Assembly: GCA_020975725.1 (NCBI GenBank)
Contig: QXJR01000010.1
Span: forward strand, 62,001-126,000
Source of the DNA: Picocystis sp. L7
Lineage: Eukaryota > Chlorophyta > Picocystophyceae > Picocystales > Picocystaceae
Length of the DNA stretch: 64,000 nucleotides
Direction of reading: 5' to 3'
Below, one piece after another: positions 28,759 through 39,011 of the stretch; the first letter of the stretch is position 1; each line of letters starts with the position of its first letter. The position numbers were made by a program, and so were the translations under genes. Under the pieces are notes generated by a model. The model worked only from the letters and a program-made list of their open reading frames with translations. It did not search any database and was not told the origin of the DNA.

Positions 28759-30107
28759 CCTTCTCACGTCCGTGTCCTTCCGACACGTCTCCCCTTCCTT
28801 TACGTGTCGAGGTGGACCCGAGGATGGAAGGGGTCGAACCCGAATTCCATCCCTTTCCCAAAGGGAGGGTTCCCTTTCCGAAAGGGGTCCTGGTTGGGGG
28901 TGACCAGGAAGGGCGGTGCACACGTGGAAGGCCAAGTGGACACATGCGACGAAGAACAGGACAACACAAGGACCACGACATGGACGTGGAAGAAGTGGGA
29001 GCACCACGGTCGGATGGAAGAGACCAACGAAGGGTGGATGCAGGGAGGAATGCGGCTTCCACGAACACGTCCAAGGGGGGACAGCAGCAACAACAACCGC
29101 AGGTGGATTGGAACCGTCTCGAGGAGTAGCGACGTTCCGAAGGGGATCCAGACGCACACGCATCCAAGGCGAGACCGTCGACCGGGCGTCGGTCCAACTC
29201 CCCCTCCTGCTCGCAACCATTGTGGCCTCCGTCGGGCCACGAGACAAGGGACGGATGGGATCGGCGAAGGCGAATCTGCTCCGCTCCCGTTTCCACGTCG
29301 TTGGATTCGAGGACGGGATTCTTCCCAACGATCGACGCGCATCGGTTCGTCCCCTCTCTCTCGGGGACGAACGCTCTCCACCAGGAGCTCTGGCGTGTCG
29401 CGGGAACCGTCTCCTTCGACGACAACGCACCCACCCGAGGTCGGGTTCCTGGTTTCGCACCACCCGTGGCACCTGTTCCCTTCCAGTTGGATCTTTCCTG
29501 TCCACACGAGATCGTCCACGTCCGACGTGTGCGTGCGCTTTTGCCGCGAAGATCTCCCTTTTTCGCCTCGGATTCCTCGACACGTCCCCGCCTTTTCCCT
29601 TGGGTTTCCCCTCCTTTGGAAAGGGGGGATGTCGGTCCATCTGTCCGGTCGAATGGTTCCATGAAAACCCGTGAAGGGAGCATGGAGAGATCCGAAAGGG
29701 GATCCGATGCATTGAAAGGAGGAGGGTGAGAAGCGATCTCGGATGGAAAGGAAGCTCCACTGGGCTTCGTGAAGAACCTCAATCGTCACGCCCAGGAACG
29801 TCCGTGCCCGACGAGGAAGGGGGCCGGCTGAGGACTCCTCCGTCCGAGCGAGAACCCGCTTCCTCTGCGGGCGTTGTCAACCAAGGGATCGTAGTTCCCG
29901 AGGTTCCCCCGCAGGACCGCGCGAGACCCCTCCTCCACGCTCATCGTCCGAACCGTCGCCCTGGTCGCGGTGCCTTCCCACTCGAAGGCAATTTCGAGGG
30001 CATGTGCTGCGGAGGAAGATCTCCGGTGGTCCCACCGACGAATGGGACCAGACAAGGAGGACGCTTTTTCCAGCTCTGCACCACAGAACGTGCCATCGCC
30101 AAGCAAC
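28759..30107. other. intergenic region between EGY and temptin-monooxygenase genes
   Basis: 1.35 kb without a supportable gene. Short inverted repeats of the CCCTTTCC/GAAAGGG kind occur around 28850-28890 and 29600-29640. Confidence 0.5.
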
Positions 30108-31589
30108 ATGACACGCAATGCCGCACTCCACCTGGCCCTGGCGACGAGCCTGTGGACGTTCGGACGTGGATTTCCCAATCTGAGGACGGTGGTGCCCAAC
30201 GGAGAACGCGTGCCCTGTCGAGAAGAGTTCGGAGGGTGCGAACCAGGCGTCGGTGCAGAGCCAGATCTCGTGTGTCCAGGAGTGGGACATGCCAGCTGCC
30301 AAGGTGCATCCATGCCGTTGAACGCCTTTGGAGAAGATCTGAAAGAAGCCCGGTACGCCTGGACCACCGAACTCTGCCAGAAGGATTCCGATGGCGACGG
30401 ACTCACCAATGGACAGGAGCTGGGTGATCCGTGCTGTACGTGGTCCATCGAACAAGGCAGCATGGAAGAGCTTGACGCCCGCCTGCTGTCTCATCCGGGT
30501 GACCCCCAATCGGTACTGGAAGAAGTCACGATGCCAGAGTGCGAAGACAGAGGTCCATCCGGAGAGGCGGAGGAGGACATGGGGAAGTTTTACCCCCGAA
30601 TACCCGAAGGAAGGAAAGACATTTTTTTCTTGCAGGACGAACCCGAAAAAGTGCAAGAATTCACGATCAAGCAACACGATATTGCCGCTTTCAACACAGA
30701 GTACATCGACGTGTCCTTCAACTTCGAGGATGAAGACTGTCCGGACGAAGGGTGCCATATTGTTGGACTGGAGTCCATCGTGGATCAAGGAGATTTCTTG
30801 CACCATTACATTCTGGATGGATGTGAGCAGACGTTTCCCGAACGAGAAATAGGGCACGCAGATCGACCCAGGCTTTGTTCGTTCAACCTGGGCGCGTGGG
30901 TCCCGGGCATGGACATTTTTCTGCTCGCTCCAGATGAAGCCGGCGTTCCCATCGGTGGAAAGTCAGAACTCCAGAGTTTCCAACTGCGGGTGCATTACAA
31001 CAACCCTGACAGCCTTGCCGGAATCAAAGATAGCTCTGGTTTCAGAATGTACTATACTACCAAACCTCGCCAAAACAACCTGCAGCTTTTCCACCTGCTG
31101 CGTATCGTGCTGGACCCCATACATCGCATTCCTGCCCAGAAGGAGAGGGCCTTTGTGACAAGGTCATGTGTCATCAAAGGCCTGCAAGAGCCGGTGACCA
31201 TCGCATCGATTGGCTATCATGCGCACTTGCTCGCGAGAGAAATGTACACCGATGTTTTTAGAGATGGGGAACATCAGCATATCTGGGGCGACAAGTACTG
31301 GACCTTCGACAACCAGTACATCGAAGATCTCATGCAGTCCAACAAAACACTCGAAAACGGGGATGTTGTCCAGGCAACCTGTGTGTACAATTCCATGGGA
31401 CAGACGTGGAGCACGGCATTTGGACTGACAAACGCACAGGAAATGTGCTTCCACAGCATTTACTATTATCCCCAGCAATCCGGCTTGCAATGTGAGCCAT
31501 TGTCACGGGGCTTGACTGGCTACTACATGGGTGAGCTGGAACCCAACGAGGATGGTTCAGAGTTGTACATCAACCATCCACCACGGTAG
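30108..31589 (+). CDS. secreted temptin-domain / copper type II monooxygenase, paralogue 1
   Basis: 493 residues. A signal peptide (MTRNAALHLALATSLWTFG) leads into a temptin-type domain (about 30-110: VVPNGERVPC, GHASCQGASMPLNAFG, DSDGDGLTNGQELGDPCC), then a DBH/PHM-like copper monooxygenase fold. Copper-site residues can be paired with peptidylglycine hydroxylating enzymes: His-His in FLHHYIL, His in LRVHYNN, HxH in GYHAHLL, and Met in NAQEMCF. This suggests an ascorbate-dependent hydroxylase working outside the cell or in the secretory path; the substrate is unknown. It lacks the ~100-residue C-terminal tail of paralogues 2 and 3. Start is the Met of the signal peptide. Confidence 0.82.
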   Translation: MTRNAALHLALATSLWTFGRGFPNLRTVVPNGERVPCREEFGGCEPGVGAEPDLVCPGVGHASCQGASMPLNAFGEDLKEARYAWTTELCQKDSDGDGLTNGQELGDPCCTWSIEQGSMEELDARLLSHPGDPQSVLEEVTMPECEDRGPSGEAEEDMGKFYPRIPEGRKDIFFLQDEPEKVQEFTIKQHDIAAFNTEYIDVSFNFEDEDCPDEGCHIVGLESIVDQGDFLHHYILDGCEQTFPEREIGHADRPRLCSFNLGAWVPGMDIFLLAPDEAGVPIGGKSELQSFQLRVHYNNPDSLAGIKDSSGFRMYYTTKPRQNNLQLFHLLRIVLDPIHRIPAQKERAFVTRSCVIKGLQEPVTIASIGYHAHLLAREMYTDVFRDGEHQHIWGDKYWTFDNQYIEDLMQSNKTLENGDVVQATCVYNSMGQTWSTAFGLTNAQEMCFHSIYYYPQQSGLQCEPLSRGLTGYYMGELEPNEDGSELYINHPPR

Positions 31590-32455
31590 GGAATGGGCAC
31601 AAGGCATCGATTGGACGCCAAAGCCTCGAGCCCCACCTTTGTCAGCAGCACGGGTGCCTGCGGGTTTTCTCGGTGCTCGGCTGGCCTGCTTTCCCCAGTG
31701 AAACAATTCGAAACGGTTGCTCGTTTGCAAGGAACTGCACTTCTCTCTTTACTTATTCCTTCCTTCTATGCAAGTTGCAAGCTTTTCCCCCTTCCCTCTC
31801 CCATCCGTCGTTCCAACTGGGAGCCTTCTCGAGGGTGGTTTCTCTCATTGAAAACCCCCGCGGCCTTGTGCGCACAAAAGAGTCTCCCTGTCCTTTCTTC
31901 ACATCGGACCACTTTGACCCGTTCTTGGGTGTCCAGCATGTAAGGGAGCGAGAAAGGCGCGGCCGTTCGTTGATGCGCGCGTGCGAAACCTCCATACTAA
32001 CCGCCCCTGTGTTGCGATGGACCGTTCCCGGAGCCGGACCCCGCGACTCCAGGCGTCCCTTTCCGTGCAGGTGAGACCTTCTGGCTGCCATGGCCTTCCT
32101 TCGGATCTGGCGGGTTCGAACTATCTTCCATTCTCGCGGGAAAGGATTGGAATGGTCCGATTGTGGATTGCATCCACAACTGGACCCGTGTCGAACCGGG
32201 TTCGGATGGACACGAGTCACGTGGGTCCCGAACCGACGATAAGGTGGCTCCAGCCTTTCGAGCTCCCTTTTCCCCCGGTTCAAACCCCGTTCTTCCCCGG
32301 GTGTCGGTTCGGTTCCTCCGGGTTCGGCTTCGGGTTCATCGATGGGAAAACCGACGGTCGCCCTTCGACGAACCCCGATGCGACACGTCATTTCGGGTTT
32401 GTCCTCTTCCTGGCGCGCGGAGAAGCGCGCTTCGAACGTCACCGGAGGAGGAAAC
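31590..32455. other. intergenic region in temptin cluster
   Basis: 3' UTR of paralogue 1 and upstream DNA of the temptin-only gene; no gene seen and no remnant of a monooxygenase domain. Confidence 0.55.
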
Positions 32456-32887
32456 ATGGCCCCCTCGCTCGCCACCTGCGTGGCCTGGATGTGGACGGTC
32501 GCAACCATGACCGCGGTGCGCGGGTTCTCCACGTTTCCCTACGAAGTTCCCAACGGAAGACGGGTGAACTGCACGGAAGAGATGGAAGGATGCAGCGTTG
32601 GAGAGCCTTGCCTCGGACTGGGACACAACACCTGCGCCGGCGGATCCTTGCCATTGAATCCGTTCGGAGCGGATTTTGCCGATGCGTTGTACAGCTGGAC
32701 GGAAGAACTCTGCCAGATGGACTCGGACAACGACGGACTCACCAACGGAGAAGAGCTCGGAGATCCTTGCTGTGAATGGACCACCATGTCCATGGATATG
32801 CTGGACGATGAATTCATCCCGTCTCATCCAGGCTACGCCTTTTCCGTGCCGCCGAAAAACGTCACGTGCGACAACGGACAGGAGTGA
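32456..32887 (+). CDS. secreted stand-alone temptin-domain protein
   Basis: 143 residues: signal peptide (MAPSLATCVAWMWTVATMTA), then the same temptin module as its neighbours (VPNGRRVNC, GHNTCAGGSLPLNPFG, LCQMDSDNDGLTNGEELGDPCCEW), ending 40 residues later with a real stop. No monooxygenase sequence follows in any frame up to the next gene, so it is either an independent one-domain member or an old truncated copy. The DSDNDG loop is Ca2+-binding in type. Its sequence differs clearly from the three fused copies, so it is not a recent duplicate. Confidence 0.75.
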   Translation: MAPSLATCVAWMWTVATMTAVRGFSTFPYEVPNGRRVNCTEEMEGCSVGEPCLGLGHNTCAGGSLPLNPFGADFADALYSWTEELCQMDSDNDGLTNGEELGDPCCEWTTMSMDMLDDEFIPSHPGYAFSVPPKNVTCDNGQE

Positions 32888-33924
32888 GCAGCCCAGGCTG
32901 GGCACAAAGAATCGAGAGGCAGCGTGCATGGGGAGAGAGCCACTTCCGTAGGGTTTTGTTTTTCTTTTGTTGCCCGAAGCAGACCGATGTGTCATCGAGC
33001 CATTTGCGCTTGCAAGGAGCGACAACATGGTCGTGTGTGCTGAATCCAATCATTTGCATGATAGGTGGTATGAAGTAGCTTCCACAACGTTTTTCTGCTG
33101 TAAATGCTTGCTTTTATGAACTCAAGCTGATGTTGCTGGTGTGAACTAACGTTGTGGTGCTTGACACAGAATCACGACACAGTTTTCCACCGTCGATGCT
33201 GGTGCATCGTTGTTTCTGCTGGATGAGAGGGCACCAGACGGCCGTAGGTCTGGCGTTGTTACCCCACATTGTTTTGCAAGCCACTGCTTGCATGGCGAGC
33301 CTTGTGTAGCTCCTTGTGGGAGGAGCTGGTGGGTCTTTCTCTCGCAGAGAAGGGTCGCGACAGTGTCTTCTTTACCGCCCCCCCTTTAAAACTTTCGGGC
33401 CCGTGGCCGCTGCAGAACGGGGTTTGGCTGGCCTGCGTCATGGTCCGCACGTGTGCATGGACTTCTGGATCCTTGCGGAAGGGCCGGCATGATCTTGCCC
33501 AAGAGTAGGATCGCTGTGCTCTTTCCTACCGTGGTCTACCCCTGTGTCTGGACTGGGGGGATCCTGCCGAGTCCACGGTCGTTGCGGTTGGCAACGCTTC
33601 CCACCTGCCCCATTCGGCGATCCGGATCGTTCCTCGACCTTTCGAACGCTTGCATTCCAGCGCTCCCCCCTCTTCCTGTGTGGATTGGGATCTGGAACCA
33701 GCTGGGTTTGGCCCTCTCCTCTGGATGTCGTTTCCCTGGGACCGTCAATCCCGACGGTTCGAGGTCCTGGTGGATCGAGGGAAGCTGTCCAATGGGGGGA
33801 ACGAAGAGACCCTCGGGAACGCCGATTGCCGCCAAATCCAGAGGATGGGTTCGCACCAGGACGTGTTGCGCGATCAGAACGAGCTGAAGGCCTCGCGAGA
33901 GCGCACCTCGGCGCGTACAGGAGC
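32888..33924. other. intergenic region in temptin cluster
   Basis: AT-richer 3' part (about 33050-33250) then GC-rich DNA; no gene seen. Confidence 0.5.
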
Positions 33925-34332
33925 ATGTTCTGGTGGCACGCGTCCTCCTGCCTCTTCGGCGCCGTCCTGGTGCTTCCTGCCGCGTCCTTTCCCAGCCTGC
34001 GCGACCAATTGCCCAACGGATGGCGGGTTCCCTGTCCCGAAGAAGCGACGGGATGCGCGCCTTCGGAACACGAGGATGCGCCACAGGTGGTGTGTCCCGG
34101 CGTCGGACATCGCAGCTGCGAAGGGGGAAGCATGCCGCTGAACGCGTTCGGCGTGGACCTGAAAGCGTCCGGGTTCCGATGGACGGAGGATCTGTGTCGG
34201 ATGGATTCGGATGGCGACGGTCGAACGAACGGGGAAGAGCTGGGCGATCCATGCTGCTCCTGGAGCGTGGAATCGCCAGGACAGGCGGAAACGTGGCCGT
34301 GGGAAGAACTCGGACATCCAGGCGTGCCAGAC
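33901..34332 (+). repeat. 432-bp direct repeat, copy 1
   Basis: Identical by eye to 36218-36649 at every base. It starts 24 bp before the ATG and ends at the close of the temptin module of paralogue 2; outside it the two genes diverge at once. Confidence 0.9.
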
Positions 34333-35700
34333 GCCACCCCCCCAGGTGGAACAGAACGTGAAGCGATGTGTGGGCAAGCAGAGCCTCCCCAGCCATTGGA
34401 AACTCAAGATAGCACGAAGAGGGTAGACGTAGCGTTCTTGGAAGGAGAACCACAGAAGACGCATGATTTTCGCGTGCATCCCCATTTCGTGTCCGCAGCA
34501 ACGGATGTGTACGTGGACTATGGGTTCAATTGGGTGGACCCCGATTGCGTGGAAAACGAGTGTCAGATTGTCGGCGCAAAAGTGCTGTTGGATAATGCTC
34601 CCTACGTACATCACTTCATTCTGATGGCATGCAAGGATCCGCTCCCGGTGTTGATAGACGGGGGACCCATGGTGCCCAGTGAGATGTGCGAGCAGCGCAT
34701 TGCTGGTTGGATCCCCGGACGAGAATACTTTATGCTTGCGCCGGACGAAGCGGGGCTCTCCTTCGGTGGGCCATCTGGATCAAACATACAGGGTTTCCAG
34801 TTGCAGGTGCATTACCACAATCATGATCAGGACATCTTTCAAAGGGACTCGTCTGGTTTCAGGCTGTTTTATACGACCAAACCACGGCCAATGAGATTGG
34901 GCCAGTTTCACGGCGTCAAAGTGGAGTGGGATGTACTGAATGCGATTCCTTCCGGAAGGGATAGGTTTTTCGTGACGGAAGGCTGCAAACTGGTTGGCAT
35001 GGATGCACCCGCAACTTTGGTGTCCGTAGTTTATCATGCGCACATGATCGCAACGGAAGTGTACACTACGTTGTATAGGGAGAACGGTGAGAAGATTGCC
35101 ATTCATGGAGATGCCCATTGGAACTTCAACGATCAGTATTCCAAGGACTTGCAGCCGCAAAACATCACCGTGTTCAATGGAGACTCTATCCAATCTAGCT
35201 GCGTGTATGATTCTACATCCAGAGAGGGACGGACAACGTTCGGAATAGGCTCAGAGAACGAAATGTGCTTCGCTGTATATTGGGTGATGCCTCAGCAGCC
35301 GAATATGAGGTGCATCTCCCCCGGGTACTGGGAGGGGGATCTAGGAACAGACGACAACGCACATGCCATTCGCGAAGAGCACCCTCCTGGCCAGGGATTG
35401 GCGTACGCCCAAAGTTACAAAAACGTTCGGTGCGACTCGAAGAAGGTTTTGGATATGTTGCGTGACAGCGTCGAGCTGGCAAATGTGAAGCGAGAATGTG
35501 AGGAGGCGATTTTCTCCATGGAAGCAAATCGCAAGTGTGGGCTGGCCATCCTGGACCTGTACGCATGTACGGTCGAGGGTAGACCTGGTTCAGACCATCT
35601 TTCCATCGATTCGAAATCGAGAGCCATGAAGTTGCTTCAGCGTCTTCTGACCTACTTCGACGTTGGATCCGATGCACTGCGTGAAGGAACCTTGCAGTAG
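33925..35700 (+). CDS. secreted temptin-domain / copper type II monooxygenase, paralogue 2
   Basis: 591 residues. Signal peptide MFWWHASSCLFGAVLVLPAA, temptin module (NGWRVPC to NGEELGDPCCSW, about 28-115), linker, then the monooxygenase domains with copper-site candidates HH (VHHFIL), H (LQVHYHN), HxH (VYHAHMI) and Met (ENEMCF). A C-terminal region of about 100 residues with paired Cys (KKVLDMLRDSVELANVKREC to CGLAILDLYAC) is shared with paralogue 3 and missing from paralogue 1. The first 136 codons are base-for-base those of paralogue 3, but the remainder is only about half to 60 percent identical by eye. Confidence 0.85.
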   Translation: MFWWHASSCLFGAVLVLPAASFPSLRDQLPNGWRVPCPEEATGCAPSEHEDAPQVVCPGVGHRSCEGGSMPLNAFGVDLKASGFRWTEDLCRMDSDGDGRTNGEELGDPCCSWSVESPGQAETWPWEELGHPGVPDATPPGGTEREAMCGQAEPPQPLETQDSTKRVDVAFLEGEPQKTHDFRVHPHFVSAATDVYVDYGFNWVDPDCVENECQIVGAKVLLDNAPYVHHFILMACKDPLPVLIDGGPMVPSEMCEQRIAGWIPGREYFMLAPDEAGLSFGGPSGSNIQGFQLQVHYHNHDQDIFQRDSSGFRLFYTTKPRPMRLGQFHGVKVEWDVLNAIPSGRDRFFVTEGCKLVGMDAPATLVSVVYHAHMIATEVYTTLYRENGEKIAIHGDAHWNFNDQYSKDLQPQNITVFNGDSIQSSCVYDSTSREGRTTFGIGSENEMCFAVYWVMPQQPNMRCISPGYWEGDLGTDDNAHAIREEHPPGQGLAYAQSYKNVRCDSKKVLDMLRDSVELANVKRECEEAIFSMEANRKCGLAILDLYACTVEGRPGSDHLSIDSKSRAMKLLQRLLTYFDVGSDALREGTLQ

Positions 35701-36241
35701 CGTTCGCGTGCCATCCGTCCTCCTTGTCTCGGTTCGGCCCTGTAATGCACAGTATAACAGTCACCATCTATGGTTGTCGGGCTTCGTCCTCGCGTTCTTC
35801 CCTGCTTTGTCTTTTTCCTTCCCTGCTGGATCGCATTCCTTGGGAACGGATCCACAGCGTGCTTCGGAATCCACGGCTTCGCCTCGGCAGGCCACCATTC
35901 GTTCGATGTGTGCTGCATCCAACGCACCTTTCCGTCGGAGTTCCCACGACGTTTCTTCCATTCGAATTTTCCTCTCTTTTCTTCCGTCTTCTCCAGTTCC
36001 GCCCCAGCTTATCCTTTCGCCCCACTTTCGAAGGGATCGATCCCCCTCGAGATCCTCGGGGCGACCCTTTCCCACCGTACGATCCCGTCCGTACCACGGC
36101 GCCCCCGAGGCTGTAGCCCCTCCCCGGTCCACGAACCGTCGCGTTTCGGAGGAGAGATCCGAATCGTCGCGAATGGCATGGCCGAGCGGATTCCGGAGGC
36201 CTTCGTGCTCGATGCAGGCGCACCTCGGCGCGTACAGGAGC
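35701..36241. other. intergenic region between paralogues 2 and 3
   Basis: Only the last 24 bp (36218 on) belong to the shared repeat; the rest is unlike the DNA upstream of paralogue 2, so the two genes have different promoters. Confidence 0.6.
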
Positions 36242-36649
36242 ATGTTCTGGTGGCACGCGTCCTCCTGCCTCTTCGGCGCCGTCCTGGTGCTTCCTGCCGC
36301 GTCCTTTCCCAGCCTGCGCGACCAATTGCCCAACGGATGGCGGGTTCCCTGTCCCGAAGAAGCGACGGGATGCGCGCCTTCGGAACACGAGGATGCGCCA
36401 CAGGTGGTGTGTCCCGGCGTCGGACATCGCAGCTGCGAAGGGGGAAGCATGCCGCTGAACGCGTTCGGCGTGGACCTGAAAGCGTCCGGGTTCCGATGGA
36501 CGGAGGATCTGTGTCGGATGGATTCGGATGGCGACGGTCGAACGAACGGGGAAGAGCTGGGCGATCCATGCTGCTCCTGGAGCGTGGAATCGCCAGGACA
36601 GGCGGAAACGTGGCCGTGGGAAGAACTCGGACATCCAGGCGTGCCAGAC
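36218..36649 (+). repeat. 432-bp direct repeat, copy 2
   Basis: Second copy of the block at 33901-34332, offset 2317 bp, same strand. Confidence 0.9.
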
Positions 36650-38044
36650 ACCGAACGGTCCAACGATGGCACGGACCGGTATCATCCTTCCTGTCCGCCA
36701 ACCTCGCAGCAAAGCAAGCAGGACAATTCCCCTGCGGTTGAACCTGGTCGCAAAACGCGAACGCAGACGTCGCGGGATACAGTCTTCTTGGAGAACGAAC
36801 CTCGGAGGTCACAAGACTTCCGAACAGCAGCCCACAACGTCCCATCCACAACCGAGGATACGTACCTGGATTTCGGCTTCAATTTCAAGGACGATGAGTG
36901 CGAACACCATGAATGCCAAATTGTTGGTATCCAGGCCATTTTGGACAACAAGAAAGTGGTTCATCACTTTGTGCTGACAGCTTGCGCAGAAGCATACGTA
37001 GCACCACTAGGCAATGGAACCGCAGTACCACCCCATGAACGCTGCACTGAAAGGCTTGCAGCCTGGATTCCGGGTAGAGATTTTTTCATGGTTGCTCCGC
37101 CAGAATCTGGGTACGGTTTCGGTGGGAATTCTGGCAACCAGATCAAGGGCTTTCAACTCCAGATTCATTATCATAACGAGGAAGATATATCCTTCCAGCA
37201 AGACTCGTCCGGATTTCGCCTCTTCTACACCACCAAACCACGGCAGATGCGTCTGGGTTCTTTCTTTGGCACGAAGGTAGAATGGGATTTGCTGAATGCA
37301 ATTCCACCTGGAAAGGAGAGGTATTTTGTAACAGAAGGATGTACTGTGACAGGCCTTGAACAACCAGCCTTGATGGTGTACAGTATTTACCATGCTCACA
37401 TGCTTGCCCACGAAATGTACACCACCTTGTACCATCCCGATGGAAAAAAGATACCTGTCTATGCAGAGCATCATTGGAATTTCGATGACCAGTACAGTGC
37501 AGATATCAAGGACAAAAACATTACAATAAGGAATGGGGTTTATATTCAGTCAACTTGCGTGTATGACTCAACAGCGACGGATACTTGGACAACATTCGGT
37601 CCACGGACACAAGATGAGATGTGCCACGGCATTTACTGGATCGAACCTTTCCCGCTAGGAATGCGATGTGCTTCCCTGGGGTACTGGGTAGGGGAGCTAG
37701 CTCCTGGAGAAGACGGTCATTCTGTGAGAGAGCTGCATCCTTCAAGACAGGGCCTTCCAGCAGTTTCCATTCAGGACAACAGGGTGTGCGACCCTGCTCA
37801 AATCCAACGCCTGCTTGAGAATAAAGAAGCATCCGCCAAACTTTGGAAGAACTGCCGCAATGCATCTGTATCTGAAAGGGCCCGACAGCAATGTGCTCTG
37901 GATGTTTTACAGCTCTTTGCTTGTACTTCTGAAGGTAAACCAGGTGCAGAGCTCCTGTCGGTTGAGCACAAGAGCTTAGCTGTGAAAGTTCTTCAGCGTC
38001 TGGTCACCTTTGCTACTCCGGGCCTTCTCTTCAGACGTCAATAA
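36242..38044 (+). CDS. secreted temptin-domain / copper type II monooxygenase, paralogue 3
   Basis: 600 residues with the same layout as paralogue 2: signal peptide, temptin module, monooxygenase core with HH (VHHFVL), H (LQIHYHN), HxH (IYHAHML) and Met (QDEMCH), and the Cys-bearing tail. Signal peptide and temptin module are identical in DNA to paralogue 2, whereas the catalytic part is distinctly different and uses more A/T-ending codons than its own first 400 bp. All putative copper ligands are kept, so both copies should be active; they may differ in substrate. Confidence 0.85.
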   Translation: MFWWHASSCLFGAVLVLPAASFPSLRDQLPNGWRVPCPEEATGCAPSEHEDAPQVVCPGVGHRSCEGGSMPLNAFGVDLKASGFRWTEDLCRMDSDGDGRTNGEELGDPCCSWSVESPGQAETWPWEELGHPGVPDTERSNDGTDRYHPSCPPTSQQSKQDNSPAVEPGRKTRTQTSRDTVFLENEPRRSQDFRTAAHNVPSTTEDTYLDFGFNFKDDECEHHECQIVGIQAILDNKKVVHHFVLTACAEAYVAPLGNGTAVPPHERCTERLAAWIPGRDFFMVAPPESGYGFGGNSGNQIKGFQLQIHYHNEEDISFQQDSSGFRLFYTTKPRQMRLGSFFGTKVEWDLLNAIPPGKERYFVTEGCTVTGLEQPALMVYSIYHAHMLAHEMYTTLYHPDGKKIPVYAEHHWNFDDQYSADIKDKNITIRNGVYIQSTCVYDSTATDTWTTFGPRTQDEMCHGIYWIEPFPLGMRCASLGYWVGELAPGEDGHSVRELHPSRQGLPAVSIQDNRVCDPAQIQRLLENKEASAKLWKNCRNASVSERARQQCALDVLQLFACTSEGKPGAELLSVEHKSLAVKVLQRLVTFATPGLLFRRQ

Positions 38045-39011
38045 TCCTGCCACTTCTGCTGTCGCACACACTCTCATCGCCGGCTGAGCATTTCTTCCGC
38101 AGAGGAAGCAATGGCTGAGATTGCTCAGGCAAAGGCATCGAGTTTGCCCACGAAATGTATTCCAATCTTGGCCTTGTGCAGGCTTGTTCATCTGTGTTGT
38201 TTCTGCTGCATCGCATGTACTGCAGATCCACTTCAGTATTGTCCTCACCACATTCCTTGCAGCGTATCGTTGCATTCAGAACATTCCACATCGCTCTTTC
38301 TTGCAAGTTTCTGGGACGGTATTGCAATGGATAGGCCTTCTTTCCGGCTCCCATTCATTTGCCGCTATGATGCTTTGTTCTCTTGATAATTATTGCACGT
38401 TTCTTTTTTCCTACGTCGCCGCATCGCAGTTTGCATTGGTCTGCTTTTAGTGTGAGGGCCATGTAGAGGATGGCGGCAATCTGAAGTGCCATTCGTTTTC
38501 GTGCCACGATGCTCTGGCTGCCCTCCATACTGTGCTTTCCTCTCCGTGCCCTTTGGCAAAGAGTGTGGCATTATCTGTTCCTGGACTGGCGCTGCTTTGA
38601 GGGGAAGCTGCCCAATCACACTTAAGCTTGGGAGCTACCGCCCATCAATCACTACCACTGGACCTCCAGTAGTGTTCACCTCAAAGCAGCCTCTACCCAT
38701 GGCATCCCTCCCCTGCCTTTCGAGTTGGAGACTACCACTCTCCTCAACCTCGGTTCAATCTCAGGATTGCCATCAAGCCTAGCACTCCATTCAGCTTCCC
38801 TTCAAGGACACGTTTTGGATTGGGGGGCCGGGCAGCAACAGAAGCTGTAGTTGTCTCTTCAGAAATCCAGAAGCGGAGTTTACCAAACTGTGCTTTGTAC
38901 TTTTTCCGAAGCGATCTCAAGGAGTCTACATCCTGTCTTGGGTCTATTCTAGTGCTGAGTGCGGTCTTGCTGTAGGAATGTTAGGGAGCGGTACTGATTT
39001 GAATACTTCAA
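38045..39011. other. 3' intergenic region between paralogue 3 and NUP98-96
   Basis: Convergent gene ends. AT-richer than the surrounding DNA, with stops in all frames; no gene or RNA recognised. Confidence 0.55.

Noticed and set aside
27683-29782. Long open minus-strand frame overlapping EGY and its upstream region
   Set aside because: Arginine/serine-rich with no family match, and out of frame with the protease.
32105-32125. GGGTTCGAAC, another T-arm look-alike
   Set aside because: No cloverleaf can be drawn on either strand.
33308-33327. Perfect 7-bp stem hairpin AGCTCCT/AGGAGCT
   Set aside because: Short, isolated and in non-coding DNA; expected by chance at this scale.
38031-38354. Minus-strand frame with four Cys resembling a small zinc protein
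   Set aside because: Overlaps the 3' end of paralogue 3, irregular Cys spacing, no start context and no similarity I recognise.
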